A stretch of DNA of 64,000 nt from Nitrococcus mobilis Nb-231 (GTDB taxonomy: Bacteria; Pseudomonadota; Gammaproteobacteria; Nitrococcales; Nitrococcaceae), in contig NZ_CH672427.1 in the NCBI RefSeq assembly GCF_000153205.1, positions 933,671 to 997,670 of the forward strand, written 5' to 3'. Position 1 is the first letter of the stretch. Every line of letters begins with the position of its first letter. The position numbers were made by a program, and so were the translations under genes. This document shows, piece after piece, positions 17,346 through 26,216 of this stretch. Below the pieces are notes generated by a model. That model searched no databases. It was not told the origin of the DNA and saw only the letters and a program-made list of their open reading frames with translations.

Positions 17346-17807
17346 ATGACGATGCCTGCTCAGCAGCTCAAACAGTTCCTCAACCAAAATGAAATCAATT
17401 ACCTGATCATTCAGCATTCGCCAGCATTCACCGCCCAGGGGATCGCAGAAGCGGCACACGTCTCCGGCCGGTATTTCGCCAAGACCGTGATGGTGAGCCT
17501 AGATGCTCACCTGGCACTGGCCGCTATCCCGGCCATGCGTCAGGTGGACCTGCCGCGCTTAGCACGGGCCGTGGGTGCCAAACAAGCCGTACTGGCTTCG
17601 GAGTCACAATTTCAAGATCGTTTTCCCGGCTGTGAACTCGGCGCAATGCCTCCGTTCGGCAATCTCTTCGGCATGGAAACCTATGTAAGCCGGGATCTTT
17701 CCCAAGCGCAAGAAATCGCCTTCAACGCCGGTTTACAATCCGAGGTCATGCTACTCGCCTGGCGCGATTACCTGCGGTTAGTCAAACCCAAGGTGCTGGA
17801 TTTCTAA
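17346..17807 (+). CDS. YbaK/EbsC-type aminoacyl-tRNA deacylase
   Basis: This protein of about 153 aa has IIQHSPAFTAQGIAEAAHVS, the invariant-type Lys in YFAKTVMVSLD and GAMPPFGNLFGMETYV, typical of YbaK/ProX trans-editing proteins that hydrolyse mischarged tRNAs. The start is at ATG 17346 (or 17352), because the earlier frame is not family-like. It converges with gshA. Confidence 0.88.
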   Translation: MTMPAQQLKQFLNQNEINYLIIQHSPAFTAQGIAEAAHVSGRYFAKTVMVSLDAHLALAAIPAMRQVDLPRLARAVGAKQAVLASESQFQDRFPGCELGAMPPFGNLFGMETYVSRDLSQAQEIAFNAGLQSEVMLLAWRDYLRLVKPKVLDF

Positions 17808-17813
17808 AGCCAA

Positions 17814-19181
17814 TCAATACGCATGTTCCTCGAATACCGGTTCGACGCTGTGGTGCCAGCGCTGTTCCCAGGATTCCAGCAGGCGTTCGGCCGGGGTAAT
17901 ACCCGACTCGGCGATCTCCTGCAATTCCACCAAAAACCGGGTTTCATCGCCACCGGCCTCATTCAGCCGGGCACGGCGGCGCAGCCCTTGTTCCGCGATC
18001 CCGAGCGTCTCCCGAGCCACCTCCTGGAGCAGGTGACCGCGAAACGGTGTGCGCAGCCCCCAGCGTGGCACAGCGCTACGCAGCTCCTCGCGTTCCGCTT
18101 GCGTCCAGTCCGCTACCAAATGGCTTGCCGCATCCAATGCCAGCTCATCGTAGAACAACCCGACCCAAAAAGCCGGCAGCGCGCACAGTCGACCCCACGG
18201 CCCCGCATCGGCCCCACGCAGCTCGATGAATTGCTTAAGGCGCGCCTCGGGAAACAAGGTGGTGAGATGGTCCTCCCAGTCGCTCAGCACCGGCAGACAG
18301 CCCGGCAGGGCCGGCAGCCGACCGGCGAGAAAATCACGAAACGACTGCCCGCTGGCATCGATGTAGCGCCCCTCGCGGCGAACGAAGTACATCGGCACAT
18401 CCAAGGCGTGCTCGGTATAGCGCTCGAAGCCCATGCCCTCTTCGAAGACGAACGGCAACATACCGCATCGATCCGGGTCGGTATCGGTCCAAATCAGGCT
18501 GCGGTAGCTCAGATACCCGCTCGGCGCCCCTTCATAGAAAGGGGAGTTGGCAAACAAAGCGGTCGCTACAGGCTGCAGGGCTAAACCGATGCGCAGCTTG
18601 CGCACCATGTCGGCTTCGTCGCGGTAGTCGAGATTGACCTGCACGCCGCAGGTGCGGGTCATCATGTCGAGCCCTAGCGAGCCGCGCTGCGGCATGTAAC
18701 GGCGCATGATCCCATAGCGGGCTTTCGGCATCCACGGCATCTCGTCCCGCCGCCACAGCGGCTGAAAACCAAGGCCGATCAGCCCCAGCCCGAGCTCATC
18801 GGCGACCTGGCGCACCTCCCGCAGATGGGCATTGACCTCCTCGCAACTCTGATGCAGGGTCGCCAGCGGCTCTCCCGAGAGTTCCATTTGTCCGCTCGGC
18901 TCAAGGGTTATCGCCGCCGCACCGCGCTGCAGCGCAATCGGCTGACCCTCCTCGAGCAGCGGCTCCCAACCAAATGCCGTCATCGCTTCGAGGAAGGCCC
19001 CGATACCGGCCTCGCCCTGGTAAGAAACGGGGCGTCGGTCCGCCAGGCGGAACACGAACTTCTCGTGTTCCGTGCCGATCCGCCAATGCGCCTCCGCTTT
19101 ACTCCCGCGTACCAGATATTCAACCAGCTGACGCGGGTTGGTGATGGGCTCTTCGGATACGGATGCCTTTGCCTGTGTCAT
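17814..19181 (-). CDS. gshA: Glutamate-cysteine ligase (GCS2/plant-type)
   Basis: This 455-aa protein has WRIGTEHEKFVFRLADRRPV, ITLEPSGQMELSGEP, RRYMPQRGSLGLDMMTRTCG and IELRGADAGPWGRL, the signature of the plant/alphaproteobacterial type of gamma-glutamylcysteine synthetase. It catalyses the first step of glutathione synthesis. The length fits the family. No gshB is in the window. Confidence 0.94.
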   Translation of the reverse strand: MTQAKASVSEEPITNPRQLVEYLVRGSKAEAHWRIGTEHEKFVFRLADRRPVSYQGEAGIGAFLEAMTAFGWEPLLEEGQPIALQRGAAAITLEPSGQMELSGEPLATLHQSCEEVNAHLREVRQVADELGLGLIGLGFQPLWRRDEMPWMPKARYGIMRRYMPQRGSLGLDMMTRTCGVQVNLDYRDEADMVRKLRIGLALQPVATALFANSPFYEGAPSGYLSYRSLIWTDTDPDRCGMLPFVFEEGMGFERYTEHALDVPMYFVRREGRYIDASGQSFRDFLAGRLPALPGCLPVLSDWEDHLTTLFPEARLKQFIELRGADAGPWGRLCALPAFWVGLFYDELALDAASHLVADWTQAEREELRSAVPRWGLRTPFRGHLLQEVARETLGIAEQGLRRRARLNEAGGDETRFLVELQEIAESGITPAERLLESWEQRWHHSVEPVFEEHAY

Positions 19182-19379
19182 ACGCCTCGTCGCGCGGTCG
19201 CCCCCGATTACTTAGGATGTATACGGATTGGTGCGCGCCCGCGCAAGCACCTGTCCGGAGATTGGCGAAATAGCTGTTGATCGCGCGCTGCCGACACGCC
19301 GAAAATTCGAATGAATTAAATTTGATATCAATTTCTTAAATAAAAATCTAATTTGTACTATAGATCAATGGTATGTTTT

Positions 19380-20924
19380 TTAATCCGCCGGGTCGGTAGC
19401 CTGCGCCGGGACGACAATAGTGCGCTCACGCTCACCGGCATCCAGCAATTCACGTTGCTGGAGTTGCCGCTCCAGAACGCTCAGATCGGCTTCCGAGGCA
19501 TCACGCCCCCTCGCGCGGCGCTGTGCGACCCGCAAGCGTAGCTGCGCCGGGGGCACTTCCAAAGCCAGAATTGCGAATCCGGCCTGCCGTGCCTCGGCCA
19601 GTTCGGCGAAGCGGCGGCGCTGCGCTCGGCCGAGGAAGGTCGCGTCGACGACCGGTACGAAACCGGCACTTAGCACGCCCTCGGCCAGGGTGCGCAAACG
19701 CGCATAGGTCTGCTGAGTATGTGCGTGCGTATAAGCGCCGCCGCCCAGTGGAGAGTCGGTGTGCGCGTGGCTGGCAAACCCCAACAGGCGCTTGCGCTCG
19801 ATATCCGAGCGTAGGCGGATACAGCCAAAGCGCTCTACCAATGCCTGTGCGGCTGTGCTCTTGCCGGAACCGGCCACGCCGAAGGTAATCACGAGATGGG
19901 CGGGATCGGGCCGGGCCAAATACTCGGCTAAAGCCAGATAGCGATCCACACGCTCCTCCAGCATGACCTGCCGAGTCTCCAGCGTACCACAGTGCTTTTC
20001 GAGCGAGAGCGTGTCGACCTTGGCGCGTACCAGCGCCCGATAAACACTATAGAACGGAATGAGCTCCAGGGCGTTGTAATCGCCGCTGCGTTCGAGATAC
20101 GCATTGAGCAAATGATGGGCCGCAACCGGCTGGGCGCGGAAATGCAGATCCATGACCGTGAAGGCGATGTCGTTGGCCGTATCGATCCACCGCAGATCCG
20201 GAGCGAACTCGATGCAATCGAAGGCGGCCAACTCGCCATCCCAGGCAATGATGTTGTCCAGGTGCAAATCACCATGGCACTCGCGCACATGCCCTTCGCG
20301 TTGGCGCCGAGCAAAGGCCGCGGCAAGGCGTTGGGCAGCTTCCTGCACCCAAATGCGCAGGCGACGCAGCCGCGCGACTTGTTTTTGCCCAGTGAAGTTT
20401 CGCTCCAGAACCTCGAAATTCTCGAGCGCACGCTGGCCGATGCGCTCCGGAGCGCCATAGAGGGGGTCCGTCGCGATGGGCATAGCCGCGTGGAAGTCAG
20501 CGAGCTTATCGGCCAAACGCTCGATCAAGTCATATTCAAGCGGACCACGCTGGGCTCGGTTGCCGAGCAGCGCTGCTTGCGGAAAGCGGCGCATCTTGAC
20601 TGCATAATCAGCCACTTCACCGGTGCCATCGAGGCGTGGCCCGCTGGCATCCTCGGTCACCGGAACCACATCCACATAGACATGCGGGGCCAGGCGGCGG
20701 TTGAGGCGAACCTCTTCCATACAGTAGTAATGGCGCCGGCCGAGACGCGTGAAATCGAGGAAACCGAAATCCACCGGCTTTTTGAGCTTATAGGCGTAAT
20801 CGCCCCCGAGCAAAACGGTGGAGATATGCGTTTCGATGACCTCGACTTGCTCCACCGGCTGGGGCCAGGCCTGCACGTGCTGCAAAGCCGCCACCCGCCG
20901 GCGATGCTCTGCCAACGTATCCAT
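19380..20924 (-). CDS. Bifunctional phosphotransferase-like / P-loop AAA ATPase
   Basis: This protein of about 514 aa has two parts. The N-terminal half is aminoglycoside-phosphotransferase-like (VLLGGDYAYKLKKPVDFGFL; catalytic loop RECHGDLHLDNI). The C-terminal half, from about residue 330, is a P-loop kinase (VITFGVAGSGKSTAAQALVE; RLRSDIERKRL; VPVVDATFLGRAQRRRF). This domain pair recurs in bacteria as an uncharacterised 'bifunctional aminoglycoside phosphotransferase/ATP-binding protein'; resistance function is not implied. The start used is ATG 20924. Just downstream of its stop is an AT-rich stretch (19310-19378). Confidence 0.88.
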   Translation of the reverse strand: MDTLAEHRRRVAALQHVQAWPQPVEQVEVIETHISTVLLGGDYAYKLKKPVDFGFLDFTRLGRRHYYCMEEVRLNRRLAPHVYVDVVPVTEDASGPRLDGTGEVADYAVKMRRFPQAALLGNRAQRGPLEYDLIERLADKLADFHAAMPIATDPLYGAPERIGQRALENFEVLERNFTGQKQVARLRRLRIWVQEAAQRLAAAFARRQREGHVRECHGDLHLDNIIAWDGELAAFDCIEFAPDLRWIDTANDIAFTVMDLHFRAQPVAAHHLLNAYLERSGDYNALELIPFYSVYRALVRAKVDTLSLEKHCGTLETRQVMLEERVDRYLALAEYLARPDPAHLVITFGVAGSGKSTAAQALVERFGCIRLRSDIERKRLLGFASHAHTDSPLGGGAYTHAHTQQTYARLRTLAEGVLSAGFVPVVDATFLGRAQRRRFAELAEARQAGFAILALEVPPAQLRLRVAQRRARGRDASEADLSVLERQLQQRELLDAGERERTIVVPAQATDPAD

Positions 20925-21136
20925 AACGCCATATTCCCCTTGCCACGTCGCCCGAGCCCGCCGCAAGCTCGCGCTCAATTTTGCCGTCCCCTAAAAACTT
21001 ATCTGCATCCTACCAAGCCCTAGTACAAGGGGGGCAAGGACAGCGGAGCCGAGGTCGTTGCCGGGCGGATGCAAACGAACCACCGTTCGCAACCCGAATT
21101 TGTGCACCCGCCGGCAGGACCACTCGGCACATCGTC

Positions 21137-22117
21137 TCAGCCACTCGCAGCGAGCCCTTTCTCGGCGAGCCAGGCCGCATTGAACAACCGAGAATAGTAG
21201 CGCCCGCCACCGTCACAAAGCACGGTGACGATTTTGTGCCCCGGTCCCAATCGCCTTGCCACTTGAACGGCCGCCGCCACGTTCACTCCGGTCGAACTGC
21301 CCACGAAAAGGCCTTCCTCGCGCAGCAACCGATACACCATGGGGACGGCTTCCTGATCGGGCACGACCAGGGCATCGTCGATGGGGGTTCCTTTCAGGTT
21401 GTCTGTTACCCGGCTGCTACCGATCCCCTCGGAAATGGAGTTGCCTTCCGAGGCGGCGGGCTCGCCGTGCAATACGTAATTATAGAGGGCGCTGCCGGCT
21501 GGGTCGGCGAGCACGATCCGAATGGACTGGCGCCGCTCCTTGAGGTAGCGGGCTACCCCGGCCAGGGTTCCGCCGGTACCGGTAGCCGAGACGAAGGCAT
21601 CGATACGGCCCTCGGTCTGCCGCCAGATCTCCGCACCGGTGGTTTCATAATGGCCGTCCCGATTGGCCGTATTATCGAATTGATTGGCCCAGATGGCATT
21701 ATCAAGACCCTCAGCCAGCCGCCCCGCAACCTTTTGGTAATTGTTCGGGTCCCGATACGGTACGGCGGGCACGGTGCGCACCTCGGCGCCCAAAGTAGCC
21801 AGAAGGTCGATCTTCTCTTGGGACTGCGTCTCCGGGATCACGATGACGCAGCGATAGCCGCGGGCGTTGCATATGTGCGCAAGGCCGATACCGGTATTCC
21901 CGGCTGTTCCTTCCACCACGGTACCGCCGGGGCGCAACTCACCCCGGCGCTCCGCCGTGCGAATGATGGCCCAGGCGGCTCGATCCTTTACCGAACCACC
22001 CGGATTCATGAATTCCGCTTTGCCCAGGATCTCGCAGCCGGTCTCCTCACTCAGGCGGCGCAACCGGATCAGCGGCGTATTCCCGACGGCGCCTATGAAG
22101 CCGTCGCTGATTTCCAT
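21137..22117 (-). CDS. Cysteine synthase (PLP-dependent)
   Basis: This 326-aa fold-type II PLP enzyme has IGAVGNTPLIRLRRLSEETG, the PLP Lys in MNPGGSVKDRAAWAI, EGTAGNTGIGLAHI, the phosphate cup SATGTGGTLAGVARY and LFVGSSTGVNVAAA. It makes cysteine from O-acetylserine and sulfide (CysK/CysM-like). gshA nearby uses the product, although the genes are not in one operon. Confidence 0.92.
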   Translation of the reverse strand: MEISDGFIGAVGNTPLIRLRRLSEETGCEILGKAEFMNPGGSVKDRAAWAIIRTAERRGELRPGGTVVEGTAGNTGIGLAHICNARGYRCVIVIPETQSQEKIDLLATLGAEVRTVPAVPYRDPNNYQKVAGRLAEGLDNAIWANQFDNTANRDGHYETTGAEIWRQTEGRIDAFVSATGTGGTLAGVARYLKERRQSIRIVLADPAGSALYNYVLHGEPAASEGNSISEGIGSSRVTDNLKGTPIDDALVVPDQEAVPMVYRLLREEGLFVGSSTGVNVAAAVQVARRLGPGHKIVTVLCDGGGRYYSRLFNAAWLAEKGLAASG

Positions 22118-22458
22118 GATGGCACTCCTCCAGCGTCTGCTTTATCGCTCAAAAATAGGGTCGCTCCGCCGATCCAAGCGCTCGATAGCGACGCAAATGC
22201 CCGCACACTCTAGACTATGCACTGGAATGACACCACAACCTCACGGCGGTTGTGAGTGCCACAAGCCGATCCGTGACCACAGCGGAAGGCGGCCGGAGCC
22301 TGGGTTATTCGATTGCCGGGCACTGATTCGCCTCGACAAGTGCGGTTCGCCCTTGCCGCCCAGCCCTACCGAACAATCAAGCGTTGCCCAATTACCCGTT
22401 AACCCGCATTCAGTCCAGCACCCGTCCAATTATGGCAATCGCTCGCCCAGCGCGGAGT
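22118..22458. other. Intergenic, nothing coding
   Basis: About 340 bases between the cysteine synthase start and the PhaB-like stop. A small stem ACAACC/GGTTGT lies near 22235. No gene was recognised. Confidence 0.4.
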
Positions 22459-23202
22459 TTACATGTAAATGCCGCCATTGATATTGATCTGCTGGCCGGT
22501 GATGTAACCGCCCTCACTCGCCAAAAAAACCACGGCCTGGGCGATCTCCTTGGGCTCGCCGAACCGGCGCAGAGGAATTTTTGCTAGCAGCTTCTCCTGG
22601 ATGGCCTCCGGCACCATCGCCAACATCTCGGTCGATGTGAACCCGGGCGCAACGGCGTTGACGGTAATATTGTATTTAGCAAGCTCCAAGGCCGCACTCT
22701 TCGTGAAGGCGATCATACCGCCCTTGGAGGCGGCGTAATTGGATTGTCCGAAGTTGCCTGACTGGCCGACGAATGAACTGATATTGATGATCCGGCCATG
22801 GCCCTGCTCCATCATCTTTGGGCAGACCGCGCTGGTCGTATAAAAAACGCTGTTGAGATTAGTGTGGATCACCGCTTCCCAGTCTTCGTCCGTGAGGCTT
22901 TTGAGAGACTTGTCTCGGGTAATACCGGCATTGTTTACCAACACGTCGAGGCGGCCGTAGTGCTCGATAACCGTTCCGACCAACCCGCGCGCCTGGTCGC
23001 TGCGACTGACATCCGCCTGCACGGCCAAGCATTCGCTGCCGAGTTGCTTAATCTGTTCCGCCAAGGCATCGGCCGCCTCTGCGCTGCGGTTGTAATTGAC
23101 TGCTAACTTGGCGCCCAAGCCGGCAAGTGCAAGTGCAATCTCCTTGCCGATACCGCGAGCACCCCCGGTGACCAAGGCAACCTGATTATCAAGGCGACGC
23201 AT
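22459..23202 (-). CDS. PhaB/FabG-type 3-oxoacyl-(CoA/ACP) reductase
   Basis: This 247-aa SDR has VALVTGGARGIGKEIAL, VLVNNAGITRDKSLKSL, NISSFVGQSGNFGQSNYAASK (catalytic Ser, Tyr, Lys) and VNAVAPGFTSTEML, ending INGGIYM. The NGG-Y-M ending and GQSGNFGQ loop resemble acetoacetyl-CoA reductase (PhaB), which makes 3-hydroxybutyryl-CoA for polyhydroxybutyrate, more than FabG. No phaA/phaC is in the window, so this is not certain. ATG 23202 has AAGGGGG upstream and is preferred over 23226 and 23316. Confidence 0.88.
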   Translation of the reverse strand: MRRLDNQVALVTGGARGIGKEIALALAGLGAKLAVNYNRSAEAADALAEQIKQLGSECLAVQADVSRSDQARGLVGTVIEHYGRLDVLVNNAGITRDKSLKSLTDEDWEAVIHTNLNSVFYTTSAVCPKMMEQGHGRIINISSFVGQSGNFGQSNYAASKGGMIAFTKSAALELAKYNITVNAVAPGFTSTEMLAMVPEAIQEKLLAKIPLRRFGEPKEIAQAVVFLASEGGYITGQQININGGIYM

Positions 23203-23466
23203 GAGTCGGGACCCCCTTTCGTTCATGTTCCGTTTCAAGAAAACGACGACCAATTCGCAACTGAATGCAGAGCGCCACCCTACACGAGGCTTTATTGGCC
23301 TCGACCCGGGCCACAACCCTATTCAGTATGGTAGGCCAGAGAGCAGACGAAAAGACAACCACAATGCAACTTTCTCCCCAACGCTTTTCAAACGACCAAA
23401 GTGGGCTACGCTTTTCGGTAGAGGACGGAAAACGATCACATGCTTGCCGGAAGGAGGGATCCAGAG

Positions 23467-23667
23467 ATGCTACATCGCAGGCGCGGAGAAAACGGACCGG
23501 TCCCGTATCGCAATGGACGGTTCCACTGCATCAATCAGCAGTGGTTCTTCGCCACGCGCGAGCAGCGCCTGGTCGGTCCCTATCGTGATCAGGACGAAGC
23601 ACAAGCAGCGCTAGAGAACTGGTTGGCACCAGCCATAACCAATCGCATCAATCGGTTCGGTAGCTGA
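23467..23667 (+). CDS. Small DUF6316-like protein
   Basis: This 66-aa protein reads MLHRRRGENGPVPYRNGRFH, then QQWFFATREQRLVGPYRDQDEAQAALENWL. The pattern resembles the small DUF6316 family common in gammaproteobacteria; no function is known. GGAGGGATCCAGAG precedes ATG 23467, and the slightly longer frame from 23440 is less likely. Confidence 0.72.
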   Translation: MLHRRRGENGPVPYRNGRFHCINQQWFFATREQRLVGPYRDQDEAQAALENWLAPAITNRINRFGS

Positions 23668-23765
23668 CGGTAAAAGTAGCTCGCCATTAACACGGTGTCC
23701 AAAGTTACGGTGTCCAAAGCTAAGGAGAAGTGAGCTTTCCCTGGCTAAAGATAAAATTGTGAATG

Positions 23766-24452
23766 CTACCAGTGTAGGCGATGCTTTGGTTTGATCGGCA
23801 GACGTCCACGCCAGTATTGGATCAGCGCAAAACCAAAGATCATGCCGCCGATGTGCGCGAAATGGGCGACGCCGGACAAAGACCCCGTGAATCCAGCCCA
23901 GAGTTCGAACGCACCGTATAACAGCACAAAATACTTTGCTTTCATGGGAATGGGCGGGAACAACAGAAAGATCATTTGGTTCGGGAACATCATGCCGAAA
24001 GCAAGCAGAATCCCGAAAACGCCTCCGGAAGCCCCGATGGTCGGGTAAACATCACCTTGGCCCGCGGCAACGCTCGCCACGACCAGCTGGATCAAGCCGG
24101 CCCCAACGATGCAGAAAAAATAATAAAAGGCAAACGGTCGGGATCCCCACAGGTTTTCGATTTGTACCCCAAACATCCATAGAGCAAACATATTGGCGAA
24201 CAGGTGCAGCATACTGCCATGTAAGAAAGCGTAGCTGACCAGCTGCCAGACATGAAAGCCCGGCGCCTGGCTAACTCCGAGCGGCGCCGTCGCAACCTCC
24301 GGCATCCCGAGCGGCCACAGCCCGAAATAAAATACGGGCGCCAAAGAGCCGCCCATTTGCTGCCAGAGAAACACCAGTGCGTTGCTAATCAATAATCCCA
24401 GGACTACCGGAGGCAAGCCGGACTGACTGGAAAAGCTTCTATTACCGTTCAT
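23766..24452 (-). CDS. Rhomboid-family intramembrane serine protease
   Basis: This 228-aa polytopic membrane protein has the catalytic serine motif IGASGGVFGILLAFG, FLHGSMLHLFANMFALWMFG upstream and the catalytic His in HFAHIGGMIFGF. It cleaves transmembrane substrates within the inner membrane; targets are unknown. Confidence 0.92.
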   Translation of the reverse strand: MNGNRSFSSQSGLPPVVLGLLISNALVFLWQQMGGSLAPVFYFGLWPLGMPEVATAPLGVSQAPGFHVWQLVSYAFLHGSMLHLFANMFALWMFGVQIENLWGSRPFAFYYFFCIVGAGLIQLVVASVAAGQGDVYPTIGASGGVFGILLAFGMMFPNQMIFLLFPPIPMKAKYFVLLYGAFELWAGFTGSLSGVAHFAHIGGMIFGFALIQYWRGRLPIKPKHRLHW

Positions 24453-24598
24453 TAGCGCGTCATCCTGTCGGGCTCGCCGCCATCATACTGGGCGGGCTTG
24501 GTTCGGCGCCACTCGCGAGCACTGGTTTTTTCAGCACCTGCCAACGCTTGTCGAACAATCAACACCTCAGTACCCTTAGCGTCTTCGGATAAGATCAT

Positions 24599-25945
24599 AT
24601 GCGCCTTTCTTTAATGAACGATTCCAAACGACCGAGCAACACCAATCGAGCCGGGTTGCCAGAGCACCCGCAACGCAGCGCTTTGCTTGCCGAGGTGCAT
24701 GCGCGCCCTGTTGCGCCATTGCGCCCCCCCCAACATTTAACCCATCTTGCCCTCTACTCTGGCACCGGTGAGCATGAGCGTGAGTTGGCGCACATTGGCG
24801 CGCTTTGCCGCGAGTTCGGCATCGATCCGCCCGCGGCGAAAACCGACCACGTGCTTCTAGAGACACAGGCGTTTCGGCTGCGTTGGGAGCCGCATACAGA
24901 GTTCTCTACTTACACCCTCTTCTCCCACGCGCCGGATGGACAGCCCTTTCAGACCACCGGGCTCGATGCTGTGCCGGCGCATTGGATCGCAAAGCTGCCA
25001 GGAAAACTCCTCGCAGCGACTCATCTTAGCCTCGTCCAGGCGGACACGGTCGCCGAGTATCCTGAACGGATGGCCGAGTATTTTGATTTGCAGAGCCTCA
25101 CCGGCAGCCGATGCGCCGGGGGGGCTGCCACGGTTTGGACCGATTTCCGCTCCAAGCCCGATGGCTTCACGCGCTTTCTGGTTATTGACCGAGGCCTACG
25201 CCCGGCTCAAGCGGGGCGATTGATCCAACGCCTGCTGGAGATCGAGACCTACCGGTTGATGGCCTTGCTCGCCCTTCCCATCGTGCGCCAGCTCATGCCC
25301 GAGATCACTGGAATGGAGAATGCGCTCGGCGAGCTCACCGATCGCATGGCAAGCGCCCGAGATACGGAGCAGGAGCAGGGGTTGCTCGAAGCGCTGTCCT
25401 CCTTGTCGGCCGATGTGGAGCGGATCATCGCTCAGAATAACTTCCGTCTCGGCGCCGCCGCCGCCTATTCGGCGCTGGTACGGCGGCGCATCGACGCATT
25501 GCGCGAGACACGCGTCGAAGGTGTAAGCACGGTGCATGAGTTCATGGGACGCCGCCTGGTTCCAGCCATGGATACGTGTCAAGCCATCACCGAGCGCCTG
25601 GATCGACTCTCACGGCGGGTCAGCCGAGCAGTCAGTTTACTGCGCAGTCGCGTCGACCTGGCGCTCGAGGCGCAGACTCGTGATCTGCTCGAATCCATGA
25701 ACCGCCGCACGCGGCTGCAGCTGCGCCTGCAGACCACGGTGGAGAGTCTCTCGGTAGTGATCCTAAGCTACTATACGATCGGTCTCATCCATCATGCCCT
25801 CGTCGGGCTCGAGGCGAGCGGTCTGCACGTACCGGTGGAACTGCTCACCGGGCTAAGTATTCCAGTGGTGATCCCTGCCGTAGCCGGCGGGATTTTTGCC
25901 ATTCACCGCTGGGTCGAGCGAGCCGATGCGGGCGCGACCAAGTAA
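24599..25945 (+). CDS. DUF3422 family membrane protein
   Basis: This 448-aa protein starts with LLAEVHARPVAPLRPPQHLT and continues with FRLRWEPHTEFSTYTLF, the DUF3422 signature. The middle is a long helical/coiled-coil part rich in Arg and Glu (about residues 215-375). Two hydrophobic segments lie at the C-terminus (SVVILSYYTIGLIHHALV; IPVVIPAVAGGIFAIH). It is probably anchored in the inner membrane by its C-terminus; the function is unknown. An internal ATG five codons in is also possible. Confidence 0.85.
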   Translation: MRLSLMNDSKRPSNTNRAGLPEHPQRSALLAEVHARPVAPLRPPQHLTHLALYSGTGEHERELAHIGALCREFGIDPPAAKTDHVLLETQAFRLRWEPHTEFSTYTLFSHAPDGQPFQTTGLDAVPAHWIAKLPGKLLAATHLSLVQADTVAEYPERMAEYFDLQSLTGSRCAGGAATVWTDFRSKPDGFTRFLVIDRGLRPAQAGRLIQRLLEIETYRLMALLALPIVRQLMPEITGMENALGELTDRMASARDTEQEQGLLEALSSLSADVERIIAQNNFRLGAAAAYSALVRRRIDALRETRVEGVSTVHEFMGRRLVPAMDTCQAITERLDRLSRRVSRAVSLLRSRVDLALEAQTRDLLESMNRRTRLQLRLQTTVESLSVVILSYYTIGLIHHALVGLEASGLHVPVELLTGLSIPVVIPAVAGGIFAIHRWVERADAGATK

Positions 25946-26036
25946 ACGCCCCATAGCGGCCCAAATTTAAACTCTGCAGCTAACTCGCCGCGGTTGCTAC
26001 CGAGGCCGCCTGACCAAGCAGACGGCCCGCACTGAG

Positions 26037-26185
26037 GGCATCATCGTGGCACGTGTAATCGATGTCTACTCAGTGAAACCGTTCGGCATGGATGCACTTG
26101 CGCGTGCTGCCGGCGAGACCGGAGCATTGGCGGTAAACCGAGGACCACTGGCTCGAGGGCGGCCATAGCCCAACCGATGAGTTAG
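26037..26185 (+). pseudogene. Transketolase C-terminal fragment (decayed)
   Basis: The plus strand reads GIIVARVIDVYSVKPFGMDA, then LARAAGETGALAV. A one-base shift is needed to continue as EDHWLEGGHSP. This matches the C-terminal ligand-binding domain of transketolase (VRVIDxYSVKP...EDHxxEGG). No start and no upstream domains remain. Inference: a gene relic. Confidence 0.6.
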
Positions 26186-26216
26186 CGCCGTATTCACACG
26201 TGCCTCCCCAGACTTC

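Noticed and set aside
24599-24613. Upstream start of DUF3422 as a signal peptide
   Set aside because: The first residues do not form a signal sequence; membrane segments are at the C-terminus.
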